DNA of 64,000 bases from Leptospira dzoumogneensis. Its GTDB lineage: Bacteria > Spirochaetota > Leptospiria > Leptospirales > Leptospiraceae. The stretch is from positions 806,001 to 870,000 of the forward strand of contig NZ_RQHS01000005.1 of assembly GCF_004770895.1 (NCBI RefSeq), written 5' to 3'. This document shows, piece by piece, positions 27,107 through 36,328 of the stretch. The notes under the pieces are model-generated. The model had not been told where the DNA came from. It saw only the letters and a list, made by a program, of their open reading frames with translations, and made no database searches. The position numbers were made by a program, and so were the translations under genes. How positions within the stretch are numbered: position 1 is the stretch's first letter; the number at the start of each line of letters is the position of its first letter.

Positions 27107-29077
27107 CTACTTAATCTGGATCGGAACGAATCGATTTAAGATTTCCCTTACCACCCTGTTCAGTCTAGGTTTTCCTTCCGCTTCCATTAGGATCCAATAG
27201 GCATAATCGAGACTAAACATATCCTTGATATTCTTTCCGACCTTTAGCCATTGTTGTTCTATTCTTTTTTTGGCTTCTACGGTTAAGTTCGGATTCTTTT
27301 GGAAGTTTTCCAAATAGGAATAATACTCTGAAGTAAGAGAAGCCGGGATAGGGTCATTCCATTTTCTGCCCCTTACGGTTCTTTCCGTCTCCCAACGGAA
27401 TTCCCCCAGTGTTTTGGTGACTACTAATGTTGCATTTTCAGTCATGACGACCGGGAATAATAATCTGCTGTAATCCTGGCTGCCGACACTTGTTTCTTGC
27501 CAAAGAACTCCTCTATTTCCGCTATAAGGTAGAAGGATACAATCAGCGAAAAATTCTTTTCGATATTGATCTGTTTGGCTTGGATCTGCATGAGAAATTA
27601 CGCTCACTTCTCTATGGAAGATGCTTGTATCTATCTTTAAAACTCTTTCCGCATTCGATAGGACCTTACCCGGGAAAGTCAGATTGGATTCCGTTGCTCC
27701 GTAGAATTGGTCTTCGGATAGGATCGGATAAGCGAAATTCGGATTTAAGGAGACTCCTAAAAGTCCCATATAAAGAATATTCTCCAGTTCCCAGTCCAGA
27801 ATATGCAAAAGATATTCTTTATTCATAATATTCTTCGCTTCCGATTCTTGGTTCCATCGCAGATTCGATTTTTGGATCTGATCGTAGGTTTGTCCCAGAT
27901 GATTTTGGGAAGGATTCTTTTTACCGGAGAGTATAAGATTTAACCAATCAGGAAGAAGGTGAACTGAAAGTTTTACTTCCTGGTATTGGTGATCGTTGAC
28001 TGAAGATTTTAATGTAGTGATCGCAAGTTCCAGATCCTGTAATCGTTTTGCGGAGATTAAACCTTCGTCCAGGAAGAAAAAATGTATAAATAGTAGTACC
28101 GGTTTGGGAATATTCGCCGCTTGAGAACGGAATTTTATAAAACAAACTTTGTATAGTCGTATTAATATTTTATAATCTTCTTGTCTATGTCTCCTGCGTA
28201 TCAAGCCTGGGTGCTCTTTGTATGCAGTCACAAGCCTTGTGATCTCTTCGCAGACACCCGGATTTAACCCCGAATATTCTAAAATTTGGGCAAGGCTGTT
28301 TATATACTCGTCCGGTACAGCACCCGGATGTGCCGGCCCTGCAGGACTTGTTTTAGGAGCTTCAATCCATTCTTCATTTTTTTTCTCATCAATTTCCGGG
28401 GCCGTTTTGATCTGTAAGGTAAGATTTGTTCCTTCTTGAGAGATCAATATCGCTTCCGATTTGAGCCATTGTTTGTTCTCATCCGGCACTAAGATCTGCA
28501 TTCTTTCGTATCTAGTAAGGGAGAATGTAGCTCCTATTTTTTTAGTATAGATCCTGGCTCGTATCGCTCTGTTTAAGGAACTTTCATCCAGTTCTTGGAT
28601 ACCTAATAAGGCGGGAAATCTTTCCTCTGAGTCCGTTTCTAAGATCGCAGTGATAAAGTTTTTGGCTGTGGATTTGTGATCTTCTATCAAATGATCTAAA
28701 GTATGCACGATCAATATATCTTTCCATGCCGGAAGATTACTTTGCTCTGCGAGAAACTGTAAAAATTCAGGAAGAAAATATTTTCGATACCAAGAGGGGT
28801 CTTCTGCTAATCGTTTTAGATCCGAGTTATCAACCTGGTCCAAGAACGTATGAAAAAGATTCGTGTCCCTGGAATTGAAATGGTGAAGTTGTAGTTTGGA
28901 AACGATCTTAGCTCTATGTTCTAATGCGAGATTGTTCTGTCGGCGTAGATAACGTTGTAATAGAAAGATTACGGTGAATAGAAGGACTAAAAAGATCGCT
29001 CCGCTGATAACTGGAGTCCAAGAGAACTCCGGCCAAATCAGGATAGGGTTTCCGGGATCCTGACCTAATATGAGCAT
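27107..29077 (-). CDS. Large membrane-anchored protein, unrecognised
   Basis: A 656-residue protein with one N-terminal membrane helix (FSWTPVISGAIFLVLLFTVI, with FLLQRYLRR after) and a long cytoplasmic, helix-rich body. A mid-protein segment around residues 175-225 (ARIYTKKIGATFSLTRYERM, then LKSEAILISQEGTNLTLQIK) has a PilZ/YcgR-N-like strand pattern. The C-terminal third has more beta structure and ends LNRFVPIQIK. I know no named family; proteins of this layout occur across Leptospira. It lies 43 bases downstream of the acyltransferase genes on the same strand, so it may belong to that transcript. Confidence 0.7.
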   Translation of the reverse strand: MLILGQDPGNPILIWPEFSWTPVISGAIFLVLLFTVIFLLQRYLRRQNNLALEHRAKIVSKLQLHHFNSRDTNLFHTFLDQVDNSDLKRLAEDPSWYRKYFLPEFLQFLAEQSNLPAWKDILIVHTLDHLIEDHKSTAKNFITAILETDSEERFPALLGIQELDESSLNRAIRARIYTKKIGATFSLTRYERMQILVPDENKQWLKSEAILISQEGTNLTLQIKTAPEIDEKKNEEWIEAPKTSPAGPAHPGAVPDEYINSLAQILEYSGLNPGVCEEITRLVTAYKEHPGLIRRRHRQEDYKILIRLYKVCFIKFRSQAANIPKPVLLFIHFFFLDEGLISAKRLQDLELAITTLKSSVNDHQYQEVKLSVHLLPDWLNLILSGKKNPSQNHLGQTYDQIQKSNLRWNQESEAKNIMNKEYLLHILDWELENILYMGLLGVSLNPNFAYPILSEDQFYGATESNLTFPGKVLSNAERVLKIDTSIFHREVSVISHADPSQTDQYRKEFFADCILLPYSGNRGVLWQETSVGSQDYSRLLFPVVMTENATLVVTKTLGEFRWETERTVRGRKWNDPIPASLTSEYYSYLENFQKNPNLTVEAKKRIEQQWLKVGKNIKDMFSLDYAYWILMEAEGKPRLNRVVREILNRFVPIQIK

Positions 29078-29120
29078 GCAAAAATATTAAATAGGATTAT
29101 AAAGTAGTCAAGATGTTTAC

Positions 29121-30308
29121 TTAGTTTGGGAGCTCTTTCTTTTTCATTCTTTTTAGTATATAATCTCGAATTGCGAGAAACGGTCTTTCCGTAATGTAAA
29201 AAATCGGAACACAAACGACAAAAACAAATAATACCGTATAAATTCCAAGAAGCAGGTAAGGTCCCGCTTCTAATCCGGATGGAAGATTATTTTTGAATAT
29301 AAAACGAAGGGCAGCCAGCAAGAACATTCCATGCCAAAGATACATCGTATAGCTTGTCCGAGCTATTGGAGTGAAAAAGCGCGATCTGAATATAAAATTC
29401 CAGAAATTTCCTTCCAATAAACATGCGATGAATAAAATAGCGAAGCTGATTTGGAAATATGTATGAATGAATATCGAATGTATATTCGATCTACTCATCA
29501 GAAGCGCAATACAAAGAGATAACGCGGCTCCGATCGCAAAGCCTAAGTTTTTTGCCCGGCTTGCATTCTTTATGAACTCAGGTTTCCATCTTACAAGTTC
29601 AGTCAGTAACATCCCTACAATGATCGCGTCAAAACGGGACTCGGTATGAAAGCTGGTCCAATCCGTTGTAAAGTCGAAGTGATAATAGAAACTTCTGATA
29701 ATCATTGGGATAAAATATAGTATGATCAATATGATCCTGCGTATTTCCGCTTTTTGTTTGAAAAGAAGAATGGAACATAGTGGAGGAACGATTAAATAGA
29801 ATTGTTCTTCGATGGAAAGACTCCAGCCGAACGAGAATAGTCTATCGTGGAAAAAATTGGAAATGTATAAAAAATCGGTCCAAGAATTCGCTAGAGAGTT
29901 CGCTAATTTTTCTTTTACTACCAGGATTTCAGGGGACGGGGAGGTCATTTTTTCGCCGATTTTATAGACGGCTTTAGTTTGTATAAAATGAACAATTAGA
30001 CAAATGTAATATGCAGGTATGATCCTAAAGGTACGTTTTAAGTAGAATTTTTTTAGATCGATCTTGGAATTTCTTCCGTATTCATCCAATAATCCGCCGT
30101 AGATCAAAAATCCACTCAACATGAAAAATAAATCTACCGAGGATTGTAAGTTTACGATAATTGTGGTCAATATCTCCCCGTCGGAGACTAAAACTTTTCC
30201 CGCTCCGGTCCCGAGGTGGAAAATAATCACCATAAATATAGAGAGAGCTCTTAGGCCATTTAATGAGGGGATCTCTGCTTCATTTTTAGCAAATAAGAAT
30301 TTTAGCAT
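29121..30308 (-). CDS. Acyltransferase family 3 (OafA/YrhL-like) membrane protein, copy A
   Basis: Polytopic AT3 acyltransferase of 395 residues. It starts with the family signature NGLRALSIFMVIIFHLGTG (Arg and His needed for acyl transfer), then FFMLSGFLIYGGLL, FYLKRTFRIIPAYYICLIVH and FSFGWSLSIEEQFYLIVPPL, with about ten helices in all. AT3 proteins O-acetylate or otherwise acylate surface polysaccharides or peptidoglycan. It has no fused SGNH domain. It is a close paralogue of the gene 12 bases upstream, with which it is almost certainly cotranscribed. Confidence 0.9.
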   Translation of the reverse strand: MLKFLFAKNEAEIPSLNGLRALSIFMVIIFHLGTGAGKVLVSDGEILTTIIVNLQSSVDLFFMLSGFLIYGGLLDEYGRNSKIDLKKFYLKRTFRIIPAYYICLIVHFIQTKAVYKIGEKMTSPSPEILVVKEKLANSLANSWTDFLYISNFFHDRLFSFGWSLSIEEQFYLIVPPLCSILLFKQKAEIRRIILIILYFIPMIIRSFYYHFDFTTDWTSFHTESRFDAIIVGMLLTELVRWKPEFIKNASRAKNLGFAIGAALSLCIALLMSRSNIHSIFIHTYFQISFAILFIACLLEGNFWNFIFRSRFFTPIARTSYTMYLWHGMFLLAALRFIFKNNLPSGLEAGPYLLLGIYTVLFVFVVCVPIFYITERPFLAIRDYILKRMKKKELPN

Positions 30309-30320
30309 GTATTTACCGTA

Positions 30321-31520
30321 TTAATTAGGTGTAGAGGCGGATCGGGCCTTTAGCCGGGCAATCCATTTGTCTTTAAGACTTAAGAAAGGTCTCTCGATCA
30401 AATAGAATAGGATGGTACAGAATAAGAAAGTGAATAGAACCGCGACTATAAAAGTGGCGAAAGTTCTGGAGTAACTTAAGGATTGTATTACCGTTCCACA
30501 AACTACGGAGATTGCTGCGGAAGTCGGGTATAAATGCCAAAGATACATCGTGTAACTTACACGGGCGATAGGGCGAAATCCTGAAAAACTTAAAAATTTG
30601 CCTATATAAGAATTTTCGGAAAGGCTGACTAATACGATCCCTGCAAAGCCAAGATTTATACAGTTATAAGCGTAAATTTGGGTGAACGCGGTCTTTTGGG
30701 TCAAAAAGCCTATTGCCGCAAGAATAATAGAAGCAGCAAGGACAGTATAACGGATCGGTTTTTTCTGGGAAAAGTTGGAATAATGAGAAGAAAGAAAAAA
30801 TTCAGAACATAACATTCCAGCAATAAGCGAGTCAAATCTAGTCTCGCTATGAGTGTATATAATATGTGTAGGTAAAATATCGAATTGGGAGTAGACTGCT
30901 CTTAATATGACCGGGATAAAATAAAGCCCGACGAGTAGGATCCTTCTTGTGGAATCTGAAATTTTAAAAAATAACAATGCACATAAAGGAGGAAGTATTA
31001 AATAGAACTGTTCCTCGATCGACAATGACCATCCGTAATCGAATAATCTTCCTTTCGTATAATTGGAAATATAGAATAGATCCGCCCATACATAGGAAAT
31101 ACTTTCGGTCAAACTCTGTTTTAAAAGGGTTTTGGAAGCATCTAAATTTTCCGCAGCGTTCAGGGATTTTAGCATTCCTCTCATGCTGAGATATTGTACT
31201 AAGAGAAGGAAATAGTAAGCGGGGAAGATCCTAAGAGATCTTTTGATATAGAAAAAGGATAGTTTTATGTTCCCGTATTTTACTTTTTCTTTTAGTAGAT
31301 TTCCGTAAATTAGGAACCCGCTTAATATGAAGAATAAGTCGATCCCTGCGGTAAGGTTTTTTAAAGCGGTATCCAAAAAATACGGGATATTCGGGATAAA
31401 ATGATTTGCCCCGATCCAGATATGGAGCCCTATGATCATCATGATGGAAATAGCTCGGACTCCGTTTAGGGCCGGATATTCCTCGTCTCTCTTCTCTGTA
31501 ATATACGAAAAAAATTTCAT
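30321..31520 (-). CDS. Acyltransferase family 3 (OafA/YrhL-like) membrane protein, copy B
   Basis: AT3 acyltransferase of 399 residues, paralogous to the following gene. Motifs: NGVRAISIMMIIGLHIWIGA, FFILSGFLIYGNLL, FYIKRSLRIFPAYYFLLLVQ, FDYGWSLSIEEQFYLILPPL and ARVSYTMYLWHLYPTSA. The tandem pair may give two acyl decorations of the same surface polymer or work on two acceptors. It begins 29 bases after the glyA stop; functional coupling with glyA is doubtful, and read-through transcription is enough to explain the order. Confidence 0.9.
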   Translation of the reverse strand: MKFFSYITEKRDEEYPALNGVRAISIMMIIGLHIWIGANHFIPNIPYFLDTALKNLTAGIDLFFILSGFLIYGNLLKEKVKYGNIKLSFFYIKRSLRIFPAYYFLLLVQYLSMRGMLKSLNAAENLDASKTLLKQSLTESISYVWADLFYISNYTKGRLFDYGWSLSIEEQFYLILPPLCALLFFKISDSTRRILLVGLYFIPVILRAVYSQFDILPTHIIYTHSETRFDSLIAGMLCSEFFLSSHYSNFSQKKPIRYTVLAASIILAAIGFLTQKTAFTQIYAYNCINLGFAGIVLVSLSENSYIGKFLSFSGFRPIARVSYTMYLWHLYPTSAAISVVCGTVIQSLSYSRTFATFIVAVLFTFLFCTILFYLIERPFLSLKDKWIARLKARSASTPN

Positions 31521-31549
31521 AAGGCTCTCTTGTGTGTTAGCTTAGGGGA

Positions 31550-32797
31550 TTAATCCAATCTGAAATTGGTCATCGGGAATTGTTGGGTGATCTCTTTCAC
31601 ACCGGCCTTGACTTTTTCCTTGGTCTTTTCGTCGTCCGGGTTGTCCAAGAAATCGCAGATCAGATTTCCTACTTTTTCTATATCGGCAGGCTTGAGTCCT
31701 CTAGTAGTCAACGCAGGAGTTCCTAAACGGATCCCGGAAGCAACCGCAGGAGGATTTTTATCGAATGGGATCGCGTTTTTATTCACTGTGACCCCAACTT
31801 CGTCCAATCCGTCGGCCGCTTTTGCGCCGGTTAAACCTTTTACGGAAACGTCCAGTAGAACCAGGTGGTTGTCGGTTCCGCCGCTCACTACTCTGAATCC
31901 TCTTTTTACAAAAACTTCCGCCAAAACTTTTGCGTTTGCGAGTACTGTTTCGATGTACTTTTTGTAATCAGGAGTTAAAGCTTCCCCGAATGCCACCGCT
32001 TTTGCAGCGATCACATGCATTAAAGGTCCACCTTGGATCCCAGGGAATACTCTGGAGTTTAGCACTTTCTCATTTTCTAATTTAGAAAGGATTAATCCAC
32101 CTCTTGGTCCTCTTAGGGTTTTGTGAGTGGTAGTAGTAACATAATCAAAGCTATCGATTGGAGAAGGGTGATAACCGGTGGCAACTAATCCGGAGATATG
32201 TGCGATATCCGCCATCAGTTTTGCACCTACTGATTTTGCGATCTCTGCGAACTTATCAAAATCGATCGTTCTGGAATATGCAGAAGCACCCGCAACGATC
32301 AATTTAGGCTTATGTTCTTTTGCAAGAGAAGCAAGAGCATCATAATCGATCGTCTCGGTTTTAGGATCCACACCGTAAGGGATCGGTTTATAATATTTTC
32401 CGCTGATATTTACTGGAGAACCATGGGTCAAATGTCCTCCATGGGCCAGGTTCATTCCTAAGAAAGAATCTCCAGGTTCCATGGTAGCTAAGAAGACTGC
32501 CATATTCGCCTGGGCACCGGAGTGAGGCTGAACATTCGCATATTCTGCTTTGAAGATCTTTTTGGCTCTTTCGATCGCCAAGGACTCTACAGCGTCTGCG
32601 TTCACACATCCGTTATAATATCTTTTTCCAGGATATCCTTCCGCATATTTATTGGTAAGAGTGGAAGTATAAGCTTCCAGAACTGGTCTGGACACGAAGT
32701 TTTCAGAAGCGATCATTTCCAGGTTTTGTTCCTGTCTTTGGTCTTCTGCTTGTAAGGCTTTGAAAATTTCGGGGTCTTGTTGGGGAAGGTATTTCAT
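31550..32797 (-). CDS. glyA: Serine hydroxymethyltransferase
   Basis: PLP-dependent enzyme converting serine and tetrahydrofolate to glycine and 5,10-methylene-tetrahydrofolate, the main cytoplasmic one-carbon source. Signatures are [27 protein letters not shown], the HSGAQAN loop, [12 protein letters not shown] and the PLP lysine in [15 protein letters not shown]. The open frame extends to an ATG at 32827 that overlaps the lplA stop, but GAGGAAAAA just before the ATG at 32797 gives the conventional N terminus [10 protein letters not shown], so I start there. The roughly 415-residue length is normal. Confidence 0.95.
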   Translation of the reverse strand: MKYLPQQDPEIFKALQAEDQRQEQNLEMIASENFVSRPVLEAYTSTLTNKYAEGYPGKRYYNGCVNADAVESLAIERAKKIFKAEYANVQPHSGAQANMAVFLATMEPGDSFLGMNLAHGGHLTHGSPVNISGKYYKPIPYGVDPKTETIDYDALASLAKEHKPKLIVAGASAYSRTIDFDKFAEIAKSVGAKLMADIAHISGLVATGYHPSPIDSFDYVTTTTHKTLRGPRGGLILSKLENEKVLNSRVFPGIQGGPLMHVIAAKAVAFGEALTPDYKKYIETVLANAKVLAEVFVKRGFRVVSGGTDNHLVLLDVSVKGLTGAKAADGLDEVGVTVNKNAIPFDKNPPAVASGIRLGTPALTTRGLKPADIEKVGNLICDFLDNPDDEKTKEKVKAGVKEITQQFPMTNFRLD

Positions 32798-32823
32798 TTT
32801 TTCCTCGGTGCTGCCTAAGAGAA

Positions 32824-33696
32824 TCATTCTCCCAGAATATAGCCTAGATCTGAATATTTTTCCTGGAACAGCCGATCTGCCGCCTTGCGAACGTTTCGAA
32901 AGAAGGAAGGGTCAGCTTCGGTACCTATGATTTCAACCCCCAGATAATCCGCAAATAAAAGGGAAAGGTCTTGTTTGAATTTTCCGGGGGAAAATGAGGC
33001 TGGCAAGGAGGTCACAAATTCATCATGAGCTCTGCCTTTTCTATATTCAGGTTCTTCCGGAGGATGGGGTAGGAGGTCCGACACCAATGGGATCAGTCTG
33101 GAATCCAGGATCAGGGTCCCGTGCTGCACGATACAGTTCTTCTTCCTGAATTGAGCGTTACCCGAAATTTTTTTCCATACATCCGGAGATAGTTCCAAGG
33201 CAAGGTCGGACTTACCTTTACATTTTGTTTTTAGTCCTTGTCTGTTTAAAGCGGAAGATATCAGGCCTAAGAATATATTATAAGAGTTAGAGACAGGATA
33301 TAGTTCCGGTTTTGTTTCTAAGGAAACAAAAAGACTGAAGTTTAGATTCCATCCCGGTTCATGAACAACTGTCCCGCCGCCGCTTGCTCTTCTGGCAATA
33401 TACACAGGATCTTGGAGAGAAGGTTTTTTGGGCCTTTGTCTTTTTTGGAATTCGTTCAGGAAGTTTTCTATATTTTCTTTTCCTGCACTTAGTTCCGGTT
33501 TTTCAGAGAGACCCATTATGATGGACCTGGGTCCTTCCCAAAACCGAACCCCGCCGGAATATCCTCCGGATACTAGTTGGACTGCGAGAGCTTCTTCCAA
33601 AGCTAGATTATAATAAGGTGTCCGAATGGATTTTTGGTCTAGTATAAAAGTTCTCACTTCGAGACCAGAGTCTAACCGCCTATAGTTTTCGTCCAT
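32824..33696 (-). CDS. lplA: Lipoate-protein ligase A family protein
   Basis: BPL/LplA/LipB superfamily enzyme that attaches lipoate to the lipoyl lysine of E2 and GcvH proteins through a lipoyl-AMP intermediate. It has the family motifs [29 protein letters not shown] (lipoyl-AMP binding), GKSDLALE and [20 protein letters not shown]. The usual small C-terminal accessory domain is short. Targets should include the SucB lipoyl domain encoded at 39.9 kb in this window. It overlaps the upstream end of the glyA frame and is probably cotranscribed with glyA; glycine cleavage also needs lipoate, which may explain the pairing. Confidence 0.85.
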   Translation of the reverse strand: MDENYRRLDSGLEVRTFILDQKSIRTPYYNLALEEALAVQLVSGGYSGGVRFWEGPRSIIMGLSEKPELSAGKENIENFLNEFQKRQRPKKPSLQDPVYIARRASGGGTVVHEPGWNLNFSLFVSLETKPELYPVSNSYNIFLGLISSALNRQGLKTKCKGKSDLALELSPDVWKKISGNAQFRKKNCIVQHGTLILDSRLIPLVSDLLPHPPEEPEYRKGRAHDEFVTSLPASFSPGKFKQDLSLLFADYLGVEIIGTEADPSFFRNVRKAADRLFQEKYSDLGYILGE

Positions 33697-33837
33697 GGGT
33701 TTTACTACGGACTGTAGTCTTTAATCGGTTTATTTGAACATTAGTCCTAATCTTCTTTTTTAGTTTCTCACTCAGGGAATAATTCTGAACACTTTGTGCG
33801 AACAAAAATGAACCGCGTTCCATTTGTATTATGAAAA

Positions 33838-33860
33838 TATAATATTAAAGTGCACTTTAA
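33838..33860. promoter_or_regulatory. TATAAT box next to a 16-bp perfect palindrome
   Basis: TATAAT at 33838-33843 is followed after one base by TTAAAGTGCACTTTAA at 33845-33860, a perfect 16-base palindrome. It lies in the 259-base divergent region, 95 bases before the SGNH lipoprotein ATG and 142 bases before lplA. A dimer-binding operator covering the start site of the lipoprotein/porin-like operon is the simplest reading. No convincing -35 was found, so the promoter direction is not settled. Confidence 0.45.
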
Positions 33861-33955
33861 GTTTAGTTGAACTTCGGTCACCGTTACGCTATTTTTAGGA
33901 AAATTGGAACATTATCCTTTCTTCTCTTGTCCTAATTTATAGAGCATTATGAAAA

Positions 33956-34588
33956 ATGAATATAGGATATTACTCTCGGTTTTCGGTTTTTATTTTGGCC
34001 ATGTCCCTTTTGTTAGGGGCATGTGTGATAGACCAAGATACACATTCCAAAAAATCCAAATTATATAAACCTAGCTTTGCACTTTTCGGGGATAGCATCT
34101 CTGCCTTCTGGCCTGTAGAAGAACAGTTTCCTGAATTTGAGACTTATAAGAAGGCGTTTCCGGGCAGAAGGACTTACGAGATCCAAGAGGCAGCCAAAAA
34201 CGAAACAGGGAGATATAGATCCTGTATGTTGAACGGCGGTGTAAATGATTTCCTGAATAATTTCGAACCCACTTGGGAAGAGGTCGACGCCACAGTACAA
34301 CGTCAACTCAAGACCTTAGAAATACTGAACGACCACTGCGATTATATAATCGTTCTGAATGTATGGACCGTGCAGCTTCCTTGGCCTGTAAAGGCAGCGT
34401 CCATGATCAATTTAGAAATGAAGGAGAAGGTCACATTCTTACCAAGGATCGACCCTGAAGATCTGATCCATGGTGAAATGTTATTAGACGGAGGTCACTT
34501 AACCGACGAAGGTTATGGAATTCTTTCCCAAAGAGTGAGAGAATATTTAAGAGCTAGTTTGCCTGAATTCTGGCTGGAGTTCTTATGA
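33956..34588 (+). CDS. SGNH/GDSL-family hydrolase lipoprotein
   Basis: Lipoprotein (lipobox LLGAC, Cys23) of 210 residues with the SGNH hydrolase order: block I FALFGDSIS with nucleophile Ser47, block III GGVNDFL with Gly and Asn, and block V LLDGGHLTDEGYG carrying the catalytic Asp and His. Such enzymes are esterases, lipases or polysaccharide deacetylases. Its stop overlaps the next start (ATGA), coupling it to an outer membrane barrel, which suggests they act together at the outer membrane. The substrate cannot be read from the sequence. Confidence 0.83.
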   Translation: MNIGYYSRFSVFILAMSLLLGACVIDQDTHSKKSKLYKPSFALFGDSISAFWPVEEQFPEFETYKKAFPGRRTYEIQEAAKNETGRYRSCMLNGGVNDFLNNFEPTWEEVDATVQRQLKTLEILNDHCDYIIVLNVWTVQLPWPVKAASMINLEMKEKVTFLPRIDPEDLIHGEMLLDGGHLTDEGYGILSQRVREYLRASLPEFWLEFL

Positions 34589-35379
34589 AGTTTCGGTTCT
34601 TATTTCTTTTGGTATTCCTGAGTCCAATTGCGGAAGTTTTGGGCTCCGATAAGAATGTGATCCCTTATCCGGTATGGGGACAATCCGTCGGAGTATATAA
34701 TATTTTTGTAATTAGTGCGGATGCGAAAGAATATAGGAATTCTAAGGATTATGATCGAAATCGTAATATTTCTGTGGATGGGGAATTGAAATTAGGAGAT
34801 CATTTTTCCGTTTCTGCGGGGTACGGGTATGTGGACCAATACGCCACAAGAACTACTCCTTGGAGCGGTTGGGATAGATGGAAGGCAGGCCTAAAAACTT
34901 TTTTCACTTTCGGAATATTTTCGATAGGAGGAGGTGTAAACGTTTACGGACCTTCTGCATCCGAACCTTGGATCGGAGAAAGAAATCCCGATCTATATTT
35001 GGTCCGTCCTCATTTGGGTTTCGTGTTGGATTTCGGTAGAACCAAGTTCCAAGCATTCGGTTTATACGAAAGAGAAACCGATTCCAGATTCAGAGATCCT
35101 GTCCAAGAGAAATATTATCGTTACATGGAAGCGGGAGCTACTTTGTCTTACGAAACAAATTCGAATTGGATCCTTCTTTTAGAAGCTACCTATCGTATGG
35201 CTGTAGAAGATACGATCTCAACTCCTCGTTCCGATTCATTCAATCTTCATCCGGGAGTTCAATATAAGGTAGGAGATGGAGGTAGAGTTTTCCTTAGCGG
35301 TTTGTATGGAATGAGAAGGGATAATACATACGACCAAGGTTTTAAGGTCGGCTACCAGCAGATGTTTTCTTTCGAGTGA
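34585..35379 (+). CDS. Outer membrane beta-barrel protein, porin-like
   Basis: Signal peptide (FRFLFLLVFLSPIAEVLG) followed by a 240-residue domain of amphipathic strands with alternating aromatic residues, GDHFSVSAGYGYVDQYATR, FTFGIFSIGGGVNVYG, FQAFGLYERETDSRF, LLLEATYRMAVED and a terminal strand ending KVGYQQMFSFE with C-terminal Phe-Glu. This pattern matches a medium-size barrel of 12 or so strands. It may transport a product or be structural. ATGA overlap with the SGNH gene. No named family was recognised. Confidence 0.72.
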   Translation: MKFRFLFLLVFLSPIAEVLGSDKNVIPYPVWGQSVGVYNIFVISADAKEYRNSKDYDRNRNISVDGELKLGDHFSVSAGYGYVDQYATRTTPWSGWDRWKAGLKTFFTFGIFSIGGGVNVYGPSASEPWIGERNPDLYLVRPHLGFVLDFGRTKFQAFGLYERETDSRFRDPVQEKYYRYMEAGATLSYETNSNWILLLEATYRMAVEDTISTPRSDSFNLHPGVQYKVGDGGRVFLSGLYGMRRDNTYDQGFKVGYQQMFSFE

Positions 35380-35391
35380 ACCTGGCCGAAC

Positions 35392-36249
35392 TCAATCTTC
35401 GACCTTATAGTATTTGCTCGAAGCTTCCTTCAGGAATTTTTTCTCTTTTTTGTTCAGGGAATTCATTCCTTCTTTGGAAATTTTTTCTAAGAGACGATCT
35501 ACTTCTTCTTTTGCCTCTTCTCTGGTTTTCATCTCTTCTTGCCAGCGGACCATTTTTCTTTTTTGTCTCCATCTGGAAAAAGAGAAGCTTGGGAATTTAA
35601 ACCCGAATCTATATTTTACTTTAGTATAATATAGGAAATAGAGTCCACCGGCAGCGAATCCGCCTATTCCGTTTGCGATCGGAGTTCCGGATTGTAATCC
35701 TAATAGTACGAGAACCAGTAATATTAAAACTGCCAGGTATTTTGCTTTGATCGGGAAAATTCCCCAGAACAAAAGTTCTCTATTGGGCCAGATCAATGCG
35801 TAAGCTGTGATCAGCCCGTATAGAACCGCGGAAATCCCGAGTACTGTGCCTTGCTGGAATCCAAATAGGGAGGCGAGCACTGTAGCGACCCCGCCTCCGA
35901 AGATACAGAACATAAAATAACGTAAAAAATTCCTGGTTCCCCAATGGGATTCTAACGCGGACCCGAACATCCAAAATGCGAACATCTCGAATAGGAATCC
36001 GATCAGCATATTAGGAGAATGGAAGAAGCTGTAAGTCAGTAGCTGCCAGCCAAAAAACTTTTCTAGGACTAAACCCGGAGTCAGTCCGAATAATCCCAGG
36101 ATTGCCAAAAGAATAGAAGGGGCAGCCAGGCTTAGAATAAACTCTATCCCGAAAATCGCTATGTTTAAGATCAAAAGTTTACGAACGAGGGGAGAGGTTG
36201 AGACACCGAATCCGCTAGAGAAAGACGCCATTGCCTTCCTAGTTTTCAT
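35392..36249 (-). CDS. Rhomboid-family membrane protein lacking catalytic His
   Basis: Six-helix rhomboid (S54) fold: WQLLTYSFFHSPN (loop 1 region), MFAFWMFGSALESHWG, GGGVATVLASLFGF, GISAVLYGLITAY (Ser140 stands where the GxSG nucleophile is), and IANGIGGFAAG in the final helix, where the normal catalytic His is Gly194. The usual HN pair after the first helix is also missing. Thus it is probably a pseudoprotease. The C-terminal 60 residues are a basic coiled-coil-like tail. The frame runs on to 36429, but AAAGGAAAA precedes the ATG at 36249, and the upstream extension is not rhomboid-like and would overlap the divergent gene. Divergent from the hydrolase at 36329. Confidence 0.78.
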   Translation of the reverse strand: MKTRKAMASFSSGFGVSTSPLVRKLLILNIAIFGIEFILSLAAPSILLAILGLFGLTPGLVLEKFFGWQLLTYSFFHSPNMLIGFLFEMFAFWMFGSALESHWGTRNFLRYFMFCIFGGGVATVLASLFGFQQGTVLGISAVLYGLITAYALIWPNRELLFWGIFPIKAKYLAVLILLVLVLLGLQSGTPIANGIGGFAAGGLYFLYYTKVKYRFGFKFPSFSFSRWRQKRKMVRWQEEMKTREEAKEEVDRLLEKISKEGMNSLNKKEKKFLKEASSKYYKVED

Positions 36250-36291
36250 TTTTCCTTTCGAACGACAACCTAAATCCGGATTTTGTTTCCT

Positions 36292-36320
36292 TTGACAGTT
36301 TGGGCGAAATATAGTAAATG
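36292..36320 (+). promoter_or_regulatory. Candidate sigma70 promoter of the MBL-fold gene
   Basis: An exact TTGACA (36292-36297) is followed after 17 bases by TAAATG (36315-36320). The start site would fall only a few bases before the ATG at 36329, implying a leaderless or nearly leaderless transcript. The -10 match is weak. Confidence 0.35.
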
Positions 36321-36328
36321 TTCCTAAG

